Shown here: positions 7,359-17,035 of the stretch, piece after piece
Numbering within the stretch: the stretch's first letter is position 1
How the letters are laid out: each line of letters begins with the position of its first letter
Source of the DNA: Clostridium thermosuccinogenes
GTDB taxonomy: Bacteria > Bacillota > Clostridia > Acetivibrionales > DSM-5807
Reading direction: 5' to 3'
DNA length: 64,000 nt
NCBI RefSeq assembly: GCF_002896855.1
Contig: NZ_CP021850.1
Location: forward strand, 3,187,665-3,251,664
Translations under genes and position numbers: made by a program
The notes under the pieces: model-generated
Told to the model about the DNA's origin: nothing
Databases searched by the model: none
Seen by the model: only the letters and a program-made list of their open reading frames with translations

Positions 7359-9953
7359 ATGGATCCTAAAACAAAAACAAATACAGGCGGAAAGCCGGTT
7401 AAGAAAGCTAAACAGAGTCCGCCTGCTTTGAAATTTATTAAAACCGTATTCAAAATCCTTTTTATAATGATATTGGCTTTAATGTTTGCAGGCGCAGGCA
7501 TAGCCGGCGGTATGCTCTACGGATACATAAGCACTGCTACGCCCATAACAGCTGAGGATTTGGCTTTCACCCAAAACCTGACGACAAAAATATATGACAG
7601 GGATGGCAATGAGATAGATAAACTGACCGGTTACGACAACCAGGACAGGATACTGGTGTTTGATAAAGACGGAGAGATACCCCAGTATCTCAAGGATGCT
7701 ATTGTAGCTATTGAAGATGAACGTTTCTATAATCATAATGGTGTTGACTGGAAGAGGACAATAGGTGCTACCATCAATTACTTTGTCCCCTTCGGCGGTA
7801 GCTTTGGCGGAAGTACAATAACACAGCAGGTAGTGAAGAATATTACCGGCGATGATGAAAGAACTCCCAGGAGAAAAGTGCAGGAAGCCTGGAGAGCCCT
7901 GCAGCTGGAAAAGAGATATGAGAAGTGGCAAATACTCGAAGCTTACATGAACCTGGTATATCTGGGAAATAGCTGTTATGGAGTGCAATCAGCTTCCTAC
8001 AAATATTTCGGCAAGCCTGTAAAGGAACTGTCCCTTGCCCAGTGCGCCAGCCTGGCGGGGATTATTCAAACACCTGGAAAATATGACCCCTTCACCGAAG
8101 AAGGAAGGAAAAACAATAAAAAACGTCAAGAGCTGGTACTGGGCAAAATGCTGGAGCTGGGGAAAATATCCCAGGAAGAGTATGACCTGGCTATAAAGGA
8201 CGACCTTGAGTTCATTGAAAAAAGCACGGTAAAGGCTACCAGCAATAAAGTAAACTCATACTTCGTTGACCAGGTTATAAGGGATGTGTTGAAGGATTTG
8301 GTGGCTTCAGGCCTGGATGAAGAGTATGCAAAGCTCAAGCTCTACAGCGGAGGTCTTACTATAAAAACTACCGTGGATATGGATATCCAAAATGCAATGG
8401 ACCAGGTTTTCAAAGATCCGGAAAACTTCCCCGGTGGTGAAAAGCAAGGGTATACTCCTCAAGCTGCCATGGCTATAATTGACCCAAAAACCGGTGAGAT
8501 TCTCGCCATGTACGGCGGAAGCGGCGAAAAAACAGCCGATCTTACTCTTAACAGGGTTACGCAGATGAGAAGGGCTGCCGGTTCCAGCTTCAAGCCCATA
8601 GCCGTATATGGCCCGGCTTTAGACCAGCATCTTATCACAGCTGCTACAGTGATCGATGATGTGCCGGTATATATGAACCCACAGAAGCCCGAACAGAGAT
8701 ATCCCGTTAACTTTGCAGAAACGATCAACGGGGTATATGCAAGGCATTATCGAGGCCTTATATCCATCCGCACAGCTGTGCAGAGGTCGGTGAATGTAGT
8801 GGCTGCAAGAGTTTGGAAGGACATACTGGGAGGGGACTTATCCTTTGAGTACCTCAAAAAGTCCGGCATAAGCATGGAAGGTGAAGGCAAGTATGTTTCC
8901 ATCGCCATGGGTGGTCTCAGCAATGGGGTCAGCCCCCTTCAAATGACTGCCGCCTATGTGCCTTTCGTAAATGAGGGAATCTATATGGAGCCGATAACCT
9001 ATACCCAGGTTCTGGATAATGACGGTTCGGTGCTTCTTGACAAGAAAAAGACCGAATCCGTCAAGCAAAAGCAAACAATTGTGTATGATGAAGCAACTGC
9101 TTTTGTTATGACAGACCTGCTCCGGTCTGTAACAGCTTCCGGAGGTACTGCATCCTATGTGAAACTCACCGACGTAAACGGCAAGTCCATTCCTTGTGCA
9201 GGAAAAACAGGTACGTCTGAGGATGACGTCGATAGATGGTATGTGGGCTATACGCCGGATTTCGTTGCTGCCGTATGGTATGGATATGATAAGAACATCA
9301 CAGTGGAGCTTCCATCGGGATCGCGAAACCCTGCAGCCAACATATGGATGAAGGTTCTCCAGAATGTTTATGACAGCGAAAAGCTGGAATCCAGGGATTT
9401 TGAAGTTCCTGAAGGAGTAGTCAAAAAGCAGGTTTGTGCATATTCCGGCAAGATACCGACGGAATTGTGCTCCAAAGACCCGCGAGGCAATGCCGTAAGG
9501 ACCGAGTATTTCATAAAAGGAACCGAACCTAGAGGCAATGATAAATGCGATGTGCATGTGTCGGCCAAGATTGACATACATTCCAAGGACCTTTTCGGAA
9601 GGCCTCTGCTGGCCACTGAGTACACACCTTTGAACGAGGTGGAGGAAAGGGTGTTTATACTGCGAAGAGAGCCTTATAAACCGAAGAATCCAGGGGATCC
9701 ATATCCGCTGGACTGGAAGTATGAGCTACCTGTAGAATACAGCGACCGTTATACATCACCTCCCAAGGTGGAAAATAAGAAACCGGCACAGTCTTCCCCA
9801 TCGGGAGAGTCTTCCTCCGACGGCACCTCGCCCAATAATGACGGCAGCCAAAACGGCAAGAAGGGTGAAAATGGGCTCTCAGATTTCATAAACAGGCTGG
9901 GAGAAACATTGCAAGATATAATCAAACCGGATAATGATAGGAATACAGATTAA
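7359..9953 (+). CDS. ponA: Class A penicillin-binding protein, PBP1A type
   Basis: A bifunctional peptidoglycan synthase. A basic cytoplasmic start and one membrane segment (about 28-55) precede the GT51 glycosyltransferase domain, about residues 85-270, with IVAIEDERFYNHNGVDW (catalytic glutamate in EDERFY), GGSTITQQVVKN and YLNLVYLG-like EAYMNLVYLGNSCYGVQSA. The transpeptidase domain, about 370-690, has the nucleophile in SSFKPIAV (SxxK), RSVNVVAA (SxN) and CAGKTGTSED (KTGT). The last 80 residues are serine-, proline- and asparagine-rich. AAGGAGG precedes the ATG by 7 bases. It is monocistronic and ends at a strong inverted repeat. Length (864 residues) is usual. Confidence 0.95.
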   Translation: MDPKTKTNTGGKPVKKAKQSPPALKFIKTVFKILFIMILALMFAGAGIAGGMLYGYISTATPITAEDLAFTQNLTTKIYDRDGNEIDKLTGYDNQDRILVFDKDGEIPQYLKDAIVAIEDERFYNHNGVDWKRTIGATINYFVPFGGSFGGSTITQQVVKNITGDDERTPRRKVQEAWRALQLEKRYEKWQILEAYMNLVYLGNSCYGVQSASYKYFGKPVKELSLAQCASLAGIIQTPGKYDPFTEEGRKNNKKRQELVLGKMLELGKISQEEYDLAIKDDLEFIEKSTVKATSNKVNSYFVDQVIRDVLKDLVASGLDEEYAKLKLYSGGLTIKTTVDMDIQNAMDQVFKDPENFPGGEKQGYTPQAAMAIIDPKTGEILAMYGGSGEKTADLTLNRVTQMRRAAGSSFKPIAVYGPALDQHLITAATVIDDVPVYMNPQKPEQRYPVNFAETINGVYARHYRGLISIRTAVQRSVNVVAARVWKDILGGDLSFEYLKKSGISMEGEGKYVSIAMGGLSNGVSPLQMTAAYVPFVNEGIYMEPITYTQVLDNDGSVLLDKKKTESVKQKQTIVYDEATAFVMTDLLRSVTASGGTASYVKLTDVNGKSIPCAGKTGTSEDDVDRWYVGYTPDFVAAVWYGYDKNITVELPSGSRNPAANIWMKVLQNVYDSEKLESRDFEVPEGVVKKQVCAYSGKIPTELCSKDPRGNAVRTEYFIKGTEPRGNDKCDVHVSAKIDIHSKDLFGRPLLATEYTPLNEVEERVFILRREPYKPKNPGDPYPLDWKYELPVEYSDRYTSPPKVENKKPAQSSPSGESSSDGTSPNNDGSQNGKKGENGLSDFINRLGETLQDIIKPDNDRNTD

Positions 9954-9983
9954 ATAGCAATTTCACACATTTATTTGTAAATC

Positions 9984-10027
9984 ATAAGGAGGTATAAACC
10001 CTGCGTGCAGAGTTCATACCTCCTTAT
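9984..10027 (+). terminator. Inverted repeat, likely terminator of the class A PBP gene
   Basis: A perfect 12-base inverted repeat (ATAAGGAGGTAT/ATACCTCCTTAT) surrounds a 20-base loop, 31 bases past the stop. The downstream run is AT-rich without a clean T tract. It could serve either strand; the convergent mrdA gene ends at 10250. Confidence 0.55.
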
Positions 10028-10249
10028 ATTATATGTTTTCAGTCATTTATATTTTCAGCTATTTTCCATGTGCATTAAATAAACTCCAGGAAATTTTATC
10101 CTTTAAGACAAACGGGAAAGCGGAATATATCGCATAAGTTTGCCATGATATAGTTTACCATGTATTAATTCCTCAACCGAACTCCGACAAGAAATGCAAT
10201 CATATTCCGGCAATCGCCCTTCTTCTGTTTTCTATCTCTTTTTAATTCC

Positions 10250-12373
10250 TTACCGGGTAAAAACAACTTCATCCTGCGTCAATGTATCACCAGTGTTGTC
10301 TTTATCATTGAGCTTAAAGTATTCTGTCATAATATCCCTGGCGACTTCGGCAGCATAATATCCGAAAACACCGCGTTCTATGACTACCGCAACAGCTATC
10401 TCAGGCTTTTCAGCCGGAGCAAAACATATGAACACACCGTTATTGGAATGGTTGGGATCGTATTCGGCCGTGCCTGTCTTACCGGCAACTTTATAGGGGA
10501 AATCCCTGAACACAATGTCCGCCGTACCTTCTGTAGAGTTGGCAACAGCAAGCATGCCTTGCTTTATGGCATCCAGTGTTTCCTTTTTTACCGGTATCTG
10601 CTCATATTCCGGTTTCCTTTCCATTACAACCTTGCCGTCGGCACTTACCACTTTTTTTATGACATAGGGGGTATACCTCTTTCCTCCATTGGCAATTGCG
10701 CTGGTGTAGTTAGCCAGCTGAAGCGGAGTATAACTGTTGTAAAGCTGGCCTATGGAAGAAAAGGCGGTAAGAACACTTCCCCATTGGTAGTCGAAGTTTT
10801 TATAATGAAACTCCTTGTTGGAGCGGGTTCCTTTGGCTTCTCCGCCTAAATCTATGCCGGTATACTCTCCCAGTCCGAAATATTTTACCCATTTATCAAT
10901 TTTCTCTATTCCCATCTGCATTCCCAGCTCATAAAAGTACATATTGCATGAAGTAGCCAGCGCATGCTCAAGGTCGATGGGACCATGGTTTCCCCACCGG
11001 GTGCTGAGGTTGTACTCCAGGCATTTAAGCTGCACTCCCTCCACTATCTTTACGCCCACATCGTTGATCTTTGTTTCGGGGGTTATATATCCCTCTTCAA
11101 TGCCTGCGATACCAACGACCGGCTTAAAGGTTGAACCGGGAGGGTAGGTGGCCGATATAGCGCGGTTAAAGAGAGGCCTGTTTTCCGCATCATTGTTCCA
11201 TTGGTATATTTTCTGCTGCGCCTCTTTATTCTTTGCACTTTCGATATAATATGAAGGATCATAGCCGGGATAGCTGGCCATGGCCAATACTTCGCCGCTA
11301 TTTACATCCATTGCCACAACGGCTCCGGCAAAAGCATCCCCCAGGTTCTTGGGAGAAGTTTTTCCATTCCTTCTTTCCCTGATATCCGTTATCGTTCTTT
11401 CCAGGGATTCCGCCGCAACCTTCTGCAAGTTCATGTCTATAGTCAGTATGACATTATTTCCCGGTATAGCAGGTTCTCCATCCAATTCCTGGGTAAACCT
11501 TCCTTCCGTATCAACCTCTACCCGTCTTTCTCCATCCTTTCCTCTCAGCCATTTTTCAGCAGCCCGTTCTACTCCTGTCTTTCCTATCAGGTCGTTCATT
11601 CCATATCCCTTTTCTTTGTTGGCTTCATACTCCTCCGCGTTTATAGCGCCAACATATCCGATGACATGGGATATCACGTCCGCATCAATGTACTTACGGA
11701 AAGGCTCAATAGATGTGGTGACCCCGGGAAATTCCCGGTACCGCTCCTCTATCTCCGCCATGGTTTCCTCCGATACATCCCTGGCCAACGCCACAGGATT
11801 CAGCATGCTGAATCCTATGATCTTATGCCGGAGAGTCATTATCTTATAAGCTTCTTCATCCGTGTACTTATCATCGATCTTAAACTTTTTCTTCCTCAGG
11901 TATTGGAATACATCCCTTGCTGTTTTGAGCTCACTGGCATCCTTTTCATTAAGCCCGATTTCACTCACTATCCTGGCTATCGGATTCTCCAGACTCTTAA
12001 CTGCCGAACCGAACTCTATAGGGTTGAAGGTGATGAATTTTGAGAAATCCTTATAATAATCATCATTGTTTTTCTCAAAAATTTTCACCAGCTTCAGCAG
12101 CATTTCATTGAGCTCCTGGTCTTTCAAATCCGCATTTACAATCTGGATTGTATAACCCGTCCTGTTTATCGCAATCGGTATTCCGTTGGTATCAAATATT
12201 TCACCACGGGATGCCACAATCTTGCTTTCGTTTAAAAGCCGGCGCTGGGATTCCTCATCATACAATTCACCGTGTATGATCTGAAGGTTCACCAGCTGTG
12301 CCGTTATAATCGCTCCCATCAAAATAAATGCTATGGCCAATATATTATATCTATCCTTTAATTTGTCCTTCAT
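10250..12373 (-). CDS. mrdA: Class B penicillin-binding protein 2 (elongation transpeptidase)
   Basis: A monofunctional transpeptidase of the PBP2/MrdA group. One membrane segment lies at about residues 10-30 (ILAIAFILMGAIITAQ). The dimerisation region follows, and at 707 residues the protein has the long N-terminal pedestal seen in Gram-positive elongation PBPs. The catalytic domain shows the nucleophile in ATYPPGSTFKPV (SxxK), the SxN motif in ATSCNMYFYELG and AGKTGTAEYDP (KTGT), followed by the FICFAPAEKPEIAVAVVIE strand. GGGGAG lies 7 bases before the ATG. A TTGAAA-N17-TATACT promoter lies about 110 bases upstream. Unlike many relatives it is not next to mreBCD or rodA, so the gene symbol rests on domain type only. 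Confidence 0.9.
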   Translation of the reverse strand: MKDKLKDRYNILAIAFILMGAIITAQLVNLQIIHGELYDEESQRRLLNESKIVASRGEIFDTNGIPIAINRTGYTIQIVNADLKDQELNEMLLKLVKIFEKNNDDYYKDFSKFITFNPIEFGSAVKSLENPIARIVSEIGLNEKDASELKTARDVFQYLRKKKFKIDDKYTDEEAYKIMTLRHKIIGFSMLNPVALARDVSEETMAEIEERYREFPGVTTSIEPFRKYIDADVISHVIGYVGAINAEEYEANKEKGYGMNDLIGKTGVERAAEKWLRGKDGERRVEVDTEGRFTQELDGEPAIPGNNVILTIDMNLQKVAAESLERTITDIRERRNGKTSPKNLGDAFAGAVVAMDVNSGEVLAMASYPGYDPSYYIESAKNKEAQQKIYQWNNDAENRPLFNRAISATYPPGSTFKPVVGIAGIEEGYITPETKINDVGVKIVEGVQLKCLEYNLSTRWGNHGPIDLEHALATSCNMYFYELGMQMGIEKIDKWVKYFGLGEYTGIDLGGEAKGTRSNKEFHYKNFDYQWGSVLTAFSSIGQLYNSYTPLQLANYTSAIANGGKRYTPYVIKKVVSADGKVVMERKPEYEQIPVKKETLDAIKQGMLAVANSTEGTADIVFRDFPYKVAGKTGTAEYDPNHSNNGVFICFAPAEKPEIAVAVVIERGVFGYYAAEVARDIMTEYFKLNDKDNTGDTLTQDEVVFTR

Positions 12374-12484
12374 TTTTTATCTCCCCTATATACTTATCTC
12401 CAGTATATAGACATCGTTAAATGTGATATGTAAATTTTCGTTTACCCTTTCATCCTTGATAAGTTGATGTCTTTTTACTATAAA

Positions 12485-12513
12485 AGTATATATAAAAACA
12501 AAGGCCTTTTCAA
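12485..12513 (-). promoter_or_regulatory. Sigma-A type promoter for mrdA
   Basis: On the minus strand TTGAAA (12513-12508), a 17-base spacer and TATACT (12490-12485) lie about 110 bases before the mrdA start. Both boxes match five of six consensus bases. Confidence 0.65.
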
Positions 12514-12620
12514 CATGTCTATAGCTTAATGGTGGCGTCAATTTGCTGCAAGGAAAAAAGTACCGGAAGCACCCTTAATTTATTTGTGCAGGCATTTCCA
12601 GCAAGCAAATTCGCAATATC

Positions 12621-12647
12621 AAAAAGGGAGCGGAAATTACCGCTCCC
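12621..12647 (-). terminator. Terminator of the ADP-ribosylglycohydrolase gene
   Basis: On the minus strand GGGAGCGG pairs with CCGCTCCC around a 6-base loop and is followed by TTTTT. It lies 45 bases past the stop codon. Confidence 0.85.
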
Positions 12648-12691
12648 TCCTAAAAACAACTGCATAGCTTAAACAGGTCAAGCGTTCATCC

Positions 12692-14194
12692 TTATGTATT
12701 GTAAATCAGAACTACAGGTACCAGCATACAGGTTGAACGGCCTTCCACGGTTGCTTCAAGAATCAGCCGGTTGATGTTTTCCACATAATCTCCCGCATTT
12801 ATCTCAAAATCAAAAGTTACACTGCCTCCATTGTCCCGATGGATAATGTACGCACTTGCACGCTGAGAAGGTGAAATAGTGAAGCCCTGGGGCAGGTGCC
12901 AGCGCAAATTGACACGTTCAGGTATGCGGTAAGTGTTTTCAATAGTTATTCGAATGCTTTTTGATTTGTTTTCCTGAATATAAGGGTCTCCTTTATAGTC
13001 GATATAGATATTAAAGAAATCAAACTTATAAACAGGCCCGTTAAAGTGGGAAAGTATATATTTGGCGTTTTTCCCTGCATACAAGCATTCTTTGGATAGG
13101 TCCGAGAGATCCGTTTTTTCGGAGCTTATTTTCAAAGGAGCATCTTTTTTTGAGGTAACCTGCTTCGCGATGTTCACAATCCTATCGGAAAGAGAAAAAA
13201 CATCCTGAGGAATAAGGCCTCCGTAATTTCCCAGGTCACCTATATTGAGACATGCAGTTTTAATACCTGTACCAATGGGCTCAATCCATTCTTTCGGTAT
13301 GTAGTCATATCCGTTAATAATACCAAGTATTGCCCCTACTGTAGCTGCCGTACAGTCGGTATCCTCCCCGCAGTTTACAGTCATGCAAAGGGATTTTCCG
13401 AAATCACCTTCACCATATTTAAGGCCGCATATTACCAGCGCAAGATTCGATGGAACCTCCCATCCGAATCTACCGCCATCCAATCCCTTGGCAACATCCT
13501 CTTCGGATATGCTGAAATAAAAGCCTCCTTTAAACTGCCTGATTATCTCATCCCTCGCTTCAAGCAGCGGAGTTCCCTTTGCATAGAGCTCGCAGGCGAG
13601 TTTCACAGCTTTGGCACAGTCACATTCCGCCGGGATATAGCTTAAAGCGATATCAATAAGCTTATCTATATCCTTTTCTACAAATGCAGCACTTTCCAGG
13701 GCGGCAGCAAACATCTCGGCATATACGCCTTCACCGTCACCATGATCTATGATGGCATCCTCGTAAGCATATTTAACGGCAATATCGGGAGCGCCCGGAG
13801 CAATGCAAGCCCAAATTTCAGAACGGATGTATGCGCCGCATGAATGCTTGAATACATTATTGGCCATACCGCTTAAGGGCGGCATAAGGCCTGATCGCAT
13901 GTTAATCTTGGCAGCGCCGTATTCTGCCCAGAAAGGCGTGACATAAGTCTGCCAATATTCCCCCAGCGTCCTACCATTTATATCTATTCCCCGCTCTTCA
14001 AGGGCAACAAGCCATAGAAGCTGGATATCCAGATCATCATTAGGAAGAGGCTCCCCCTTCATATCCTGGGTGTAAAAGGTTACATTGTTCACCTGCCTTT
14101 TCCATTCCATAGGTGCGCCCAAGGTACCTCCGGCATTTTTGCCCATCCAGCATCCAAGCACCTTGCTGTAGAATTCCTTTTCATTAATGATCAT
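12692..14194 (-). CDS. ADP-ribosylglycohydrolase family protein
   Basis: The first 330 residues or so form an all-helical ARH fold (PF03747), which hydrolyses ADP-ribose linkages using two metal ions. Motifs seen are NAGGTLGAPMEW near the start, PNDDLDIQLLW (first metal aspartates), IIDHGDGEGVYAEMFAAALE and NCGEDTDCTAATVGAILG (second metal site, canonical GxDTD). About 170 further residues, INLRWHLPQGFTISPSQRAS and a following beta-rich stretch, form an extra C-terminal domain not found in short ARH proteins. The substrate cannot be told: nucleosides, sugars or protein ADP-ribose are all possible. It is monocistronic with its own terminator. Neighbours give no functional clue. Confidence 0.85.
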   Translation of the reverse strand: MIINEKEFYSKVLGCWMGKNAGGTLGAPMEWKRQVNNVTFYTQDMKGEPLPNDDLDIQLLWLVALEERGIDINGRTLGEYWQTYVTPFWAEYGAAKINMRSGLMPPLSGMANNVFKHSCGAYIRSEIWACIAPGAPDIAVKYAYEDAIIDHGDGEGVYAEMFAAALESAAFVEKDIDKLIDIALSYIPAECDCAKAVKLACELYAKGTPLLEARDEIIRQFKGGFYFSISEEDVAKGLDGGRFGWEVPSNLALVICGLKYGEGDFGKSLCMTVNCGEDTDCTAATVGAILGIINGYDYIPKEWIEPIGTGIKTACLNIGDLGNYGGLIPQDVFSLSDRIVNIAKQVTSKKDAPLKISSEKTDLSDLSKECLYAGKNAKYILSHFNGPVYKFDFFNIYIDYKGDPYIQENKSKSIRITIENTYRIPERVNLRWHLPQGFTISPSQRASAYIIHRDNGGSVTFDFEINAGDYVENINRLILEATVEGRSTCMLVPVVLIYNT

Positions 14195-14659
14195 AACTAA
14201 TCACTCCTCATATTATCTTCATAGACCTATACAAGTCTTGAAATTCTAACCGGTATCATCAGCAAAAATTTTAAGGTAGCCGCCAGGAATGCATGCAAAA
14301 AATAACAATAGGGTGAAATATTCGTTTGTGCCTTCTTTACTATGAACTTATATTCCGCTTTACATAAGGTTTTAATGCTATTATACCACAACCTGTAAAT
14401 CGAAAATAGTTAATTTCCAAATACCCGGATTTAATTTGGGATGGTGAAAAAGCAGGATTAGATATAATGAAAAACAGTATTTGCAGCATTTGAGTTGTAA
14501 CGGGGCCAGTTAACTTTTGACAGTTCAGAATCGACTATGATATAATGATTTGAAGTGTAATACCAGGTTAAAGAGTCAGCCGGATTGAACTGAGGTTATG
14601 ACGCTGCAAAAGAAAATCTCTTGGATCAATCCTGATAAGCATTAAGAGGTTATTTACAG
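14195..14659. other. Divergent intergenic region
   Basis: Holds the promoter of the plus-strand peptidase-FemX-racemase operon (14517-14546). Nothing else recognisable was seen. The minus-strand ADP-ribosylglycohydrolase gene must also start here, but no clear promoter for it stands out. Confidence 0.5.
14517..14546 (+). promoter_or_regulatory. Consensus sigma-A promoter of the peptidase-FemX-racemase operon
   Basis: TTGACA (14517-14522), an 18-base spacer and TATAAT (14541-14546), both boxes perfect. The first gene starts 113 bases downstream, giving a 5' leader of about 105 bases. Confidence 0.8.
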
Positions 14660-15937
14660 ATGAAAAAGCTTATTAAAGCAGTACTTATTATTTTGGTTAT
14701 CGAATTAGCAAGCATGTCATGCCTGATATTATATTTTGCATATGGCGCACAGGGTAACGGCGATGTTTACTATGAAGCGTATCATGAAACTGATATTGCC
14801 ACCAAACCTGCCGCTCAGGATAAACGTACATATAACATCGAAGCAGAGGTCGAAGTTGCCGGAAATAAAATCCGGGTTACGGAGGATATTTTTTTTGATA
14901 CCCGGAAGGACAAGCTTGAGCTTTATATTCCTTCTGCCAATGCTGCTGAAACGAAAATCGGACAAGTTGTATCCGACGGAAAAGTAACCAAGGTTGCAAG
15001 GCAGGAAGCTTTAATGGAAATCCAACTGGAAAATGCCTGGGATAGCGTGAGAATAAGCTATGAAATACTACCGGGCAGCACCGGAAGCACCATTATTTAT
15101 AAAGACGGCGACTACTACCTCACCAACTTTCTGATTACCCCGGCAGTATATAAGGACGGAAAACCTGTCCATACCATAAAGAAAGGCTTTGGAGATCCAT
15201 ATATATATGAAATAAACAATTACCATGTGACCTTCAAAACTGAAAACCATCTGAAGGCATATGCGCCGGGCGGCAAAAAAGAGCAAACGTCGGATGACTA
15301 TAAAATTACCACCTTTGAAGCATCAAATATAAGGGACTTTCCGGCCGTATTGATTGCTGGTGCGGATGTCCATAGCGAAAAGCTGGGAAACGTAAACCTC
15401 CATTTTATAAACTCCAGGGAAGCCGGAGAACATGTAAAGGAAGCCTTCAGCTTTGCGACGGCAAATATAGGAGAATACCCTTATGATGATTTCTATGTGG
15501 TAAAGGCTCCGATTTCGATAAGCGGAATGGAGTTTTCAAACATGATTTTTATATCTCCCGACTCTTTCAGCAGTTCCGCAAGGTTGAAGCGCATTAGCTA
15601 CCATGAGGTGCTTCATCAGTGGTTTTATGGAATCATTGGCACCGACCAGCTGAATGAGCCCTTTTTTGACGAAGGACTGGTGGATTACCTGGCAGCATAT
15701 TTAAGCAATAGCAAAGTAAAAGAATGGAAGAACAGGGATTTTAAAAAGCCACTGAAGGACTATAATTCCAAAAGCGAGTACTATGAACTGGCATATTATG
15801 ATTCATCAGCATATTTCCATACTATTCATCAAAAACTTGGCAATAATTTTTATAGAGTCTTAAAGGATATTTATAACGATTGGAAATTCAAAATATTGTA
15901 TTTTGACGACTTCCAAAAATATGTAAGCAAATATTAG
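14660..15937 (+). CDS. M1-like (gluzincin) zinc metallopeptidase, membrane anchored
   Basis: The zinc motif HEVLH is at residues 315-319 and the third ligand E338 lies in FFDEGLVDYL, giving the HEXXH-x18-E spacing of M1 peptidases. An N-terminal hydrophobic segment (LIKAVLIILVIELASM) indicates a signal anchor, so the domain should be extracellular. The preceding 300 residues are beta-rich, as in the N-terminal domain of M1 enzymes. The GxMEN exopeptidase motif is replaced by SGMEFSN at about residue 290, which is close but not canonical. It is the first gene of a three-gene operon with a FemX-like ligase 12 bases downstream. That context suggests a cell-surface or wall-peptide substrate, which is inference. 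Confidence 0.75.
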   Translation: MKKLIKAVLIILVIELASMSCLILYFAYGAQGNGDVYYEAYHETDIATKPAAQDKRTYNIEAEVEVAGNKIRVTEDIFFDTRKDKLELYIPSANAAETKIGQVVSDGKVTKVARQEALMEIQLENAWDSVRISYEILPGSTGSTIIYKDGDYYLTNFLITPAVYKDGKPVHTIKKGFGDPYIYEINNYHVTFKTENHLKAYAPGGKKEQTSDDYKITTFEASNIRDFPAVLIAGADVHSEKLGNVNLHFINSREAGEHVKEAFSFATANIGEYPYDDFYVVKAPISISGMEFSNMIFISPDSFSSSARLKRISYHEVLHQWFYGIIGTDQLNEPFFDEGLVDYLAAYLSNSKVKEWKNRDFKKPLKDYNSKSEYYELAYYDSSAYFHTIHQKLGNNFYRVLKDIYNDWKFKILYFDDFQKYVSKY

Positions 15938-15949
15938 GGGGAAGCAGTT

Positions 15950-17035
15950 TTGAAAACATACATAAGCGATAATATTGAAGAATATAAAGAGTTTTTATTG
16001 TCACACCCGAAAGGCCATTTTATGCAGTCTCCGGAATGGGCTGCGGTCAAGTCGGAGTGGACCAGCAAGATAATAATCGCCAAAGATGATAACGGCACAA
16101 TAAAAGGGGCTATGAACATACTCATAAGGAAAATACCCTTTTTAAATTATACAATGATGCTGTCCTCCCGGGCTCCCGTGTGTGATCCTCATGATGCCGA
16201 GACCATCAGGGCCCTGGTCGACAAAGCAAAAGAGCTGGCACGCCAGCATAAATCCTATGTGCTTATGCTGGAACCGGATGTGGAAAAGGAAGACAGGGAA
16301 TTTGAGCGTATTTTAACTGATTTGGGTTTTAAGATAAAGAGTCAGACCAAAAACTTCGAGGGTATAAATCCTCGTTTTGTTTACAGGCTGGATGTTAAAA
16401 ACAAGACCGAAGACGAGCTTTTGATGAGCTTTCATCAAAAATGGAGGTATAACATCCGTCTTGCCCAGAGGAAAGGTGTTGAAATTAAAATTGGTACAAG
16501 GGATGACATCCCGGAATTCCACAAAATAATGGTGGAAACCGGGGTCAGGGACAATTTTGTCACTAGAAGCGTCGAGTACTTCCAGAAGATGTACGACTGC
16601 ATGGCTCCTGAGCATTTAAGGCTATATCTGGCATACTATGACGGTAAAATCATCGCCGGTACCATAACCATCATGTACGGGAAAAAATGCTGGTATCTCT
16701 ACGGAGCGAGCGGCAACGAGCACAGGAATCTGATGGCTTCTTACCTTCTCCAGTGGGAAGCTATAAAATGGTCTGTAGAAAAGGGCTGTGATATATATGA
16801 TTTCAGGGGAGTATCCGGTGACCTGGATGAAAAAAATCCTCTGTATGGAATATACAGATTTAAAAAAGGGTTTAACGGATATCTGGTGGAGCTGATAGGA
16901 GAAGTTGACTATATATTCAACAAGCCTGTATATTTGTTGGTGGAAAAAGGGTTCAAGCTATTCAGGAAGATAAGGTCCAAAATTTATATGCTGAAGCATA
17001 AAAAAGAGGGTCAGAATGAAAACACTGGTGATTGA
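15950..17035 (+). CDS. FemX/FemAB-family aminoacyltransferase
   Basis: A FemAB-family enzyme that transfers an amino acid from aminoacyl-tRNA to the peptidoglycan precursor. The tandem GNAT-like fold shows MQSPEWAAVKSEW near the N-terminus, FHQKWRYNIRLAQRKGV in the middle and LLQWEAIKWSVEKGCDIYDF plus YGIYRFKKGFNGYLVELIGE near the end, all typical. A TTG start at 15950 is used because GGGGGAAG lies 6-7 bases before it. It overlaps the following alanine-racemase-like gene by 20 bases, so they are translationally close. Which amino acid is transferred is unknown; the racemase neighbour hints at alanine, which is inference. Confidence 0.87.
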   Translation: MKTYISDNIEEYKEFLLSHPKGHFMQSPEWAAVKSEWTSKIIIAKDDNGTIKGAMNILIRKIPFLNYTMMLSSRAPVCDPHDAETIRALVDKAKELARQHKSYVLMLEPDVEKEDREFERILTDLGFKIKSQTKNFEGINPRFVYRLDVKNKTEDELLMSFHQKWRYNIRLAQRKGVEIKIGTRDDIPEFHKIMVETGVRDNFVTRSVEYFQKMYDCMAPEHLRLYLAYYDGKIIAGTITIMYGKKCWYLYGASGNEHRNLMASYLLQWEAIKWSVEKGCDIYDFRGVSGDLDEKNPLYGIYRFKKGFNGYLVELIGEVDYIFNKPVYLLVEKGFKLFRKIRSKIYMLKHKKEGQNENTGD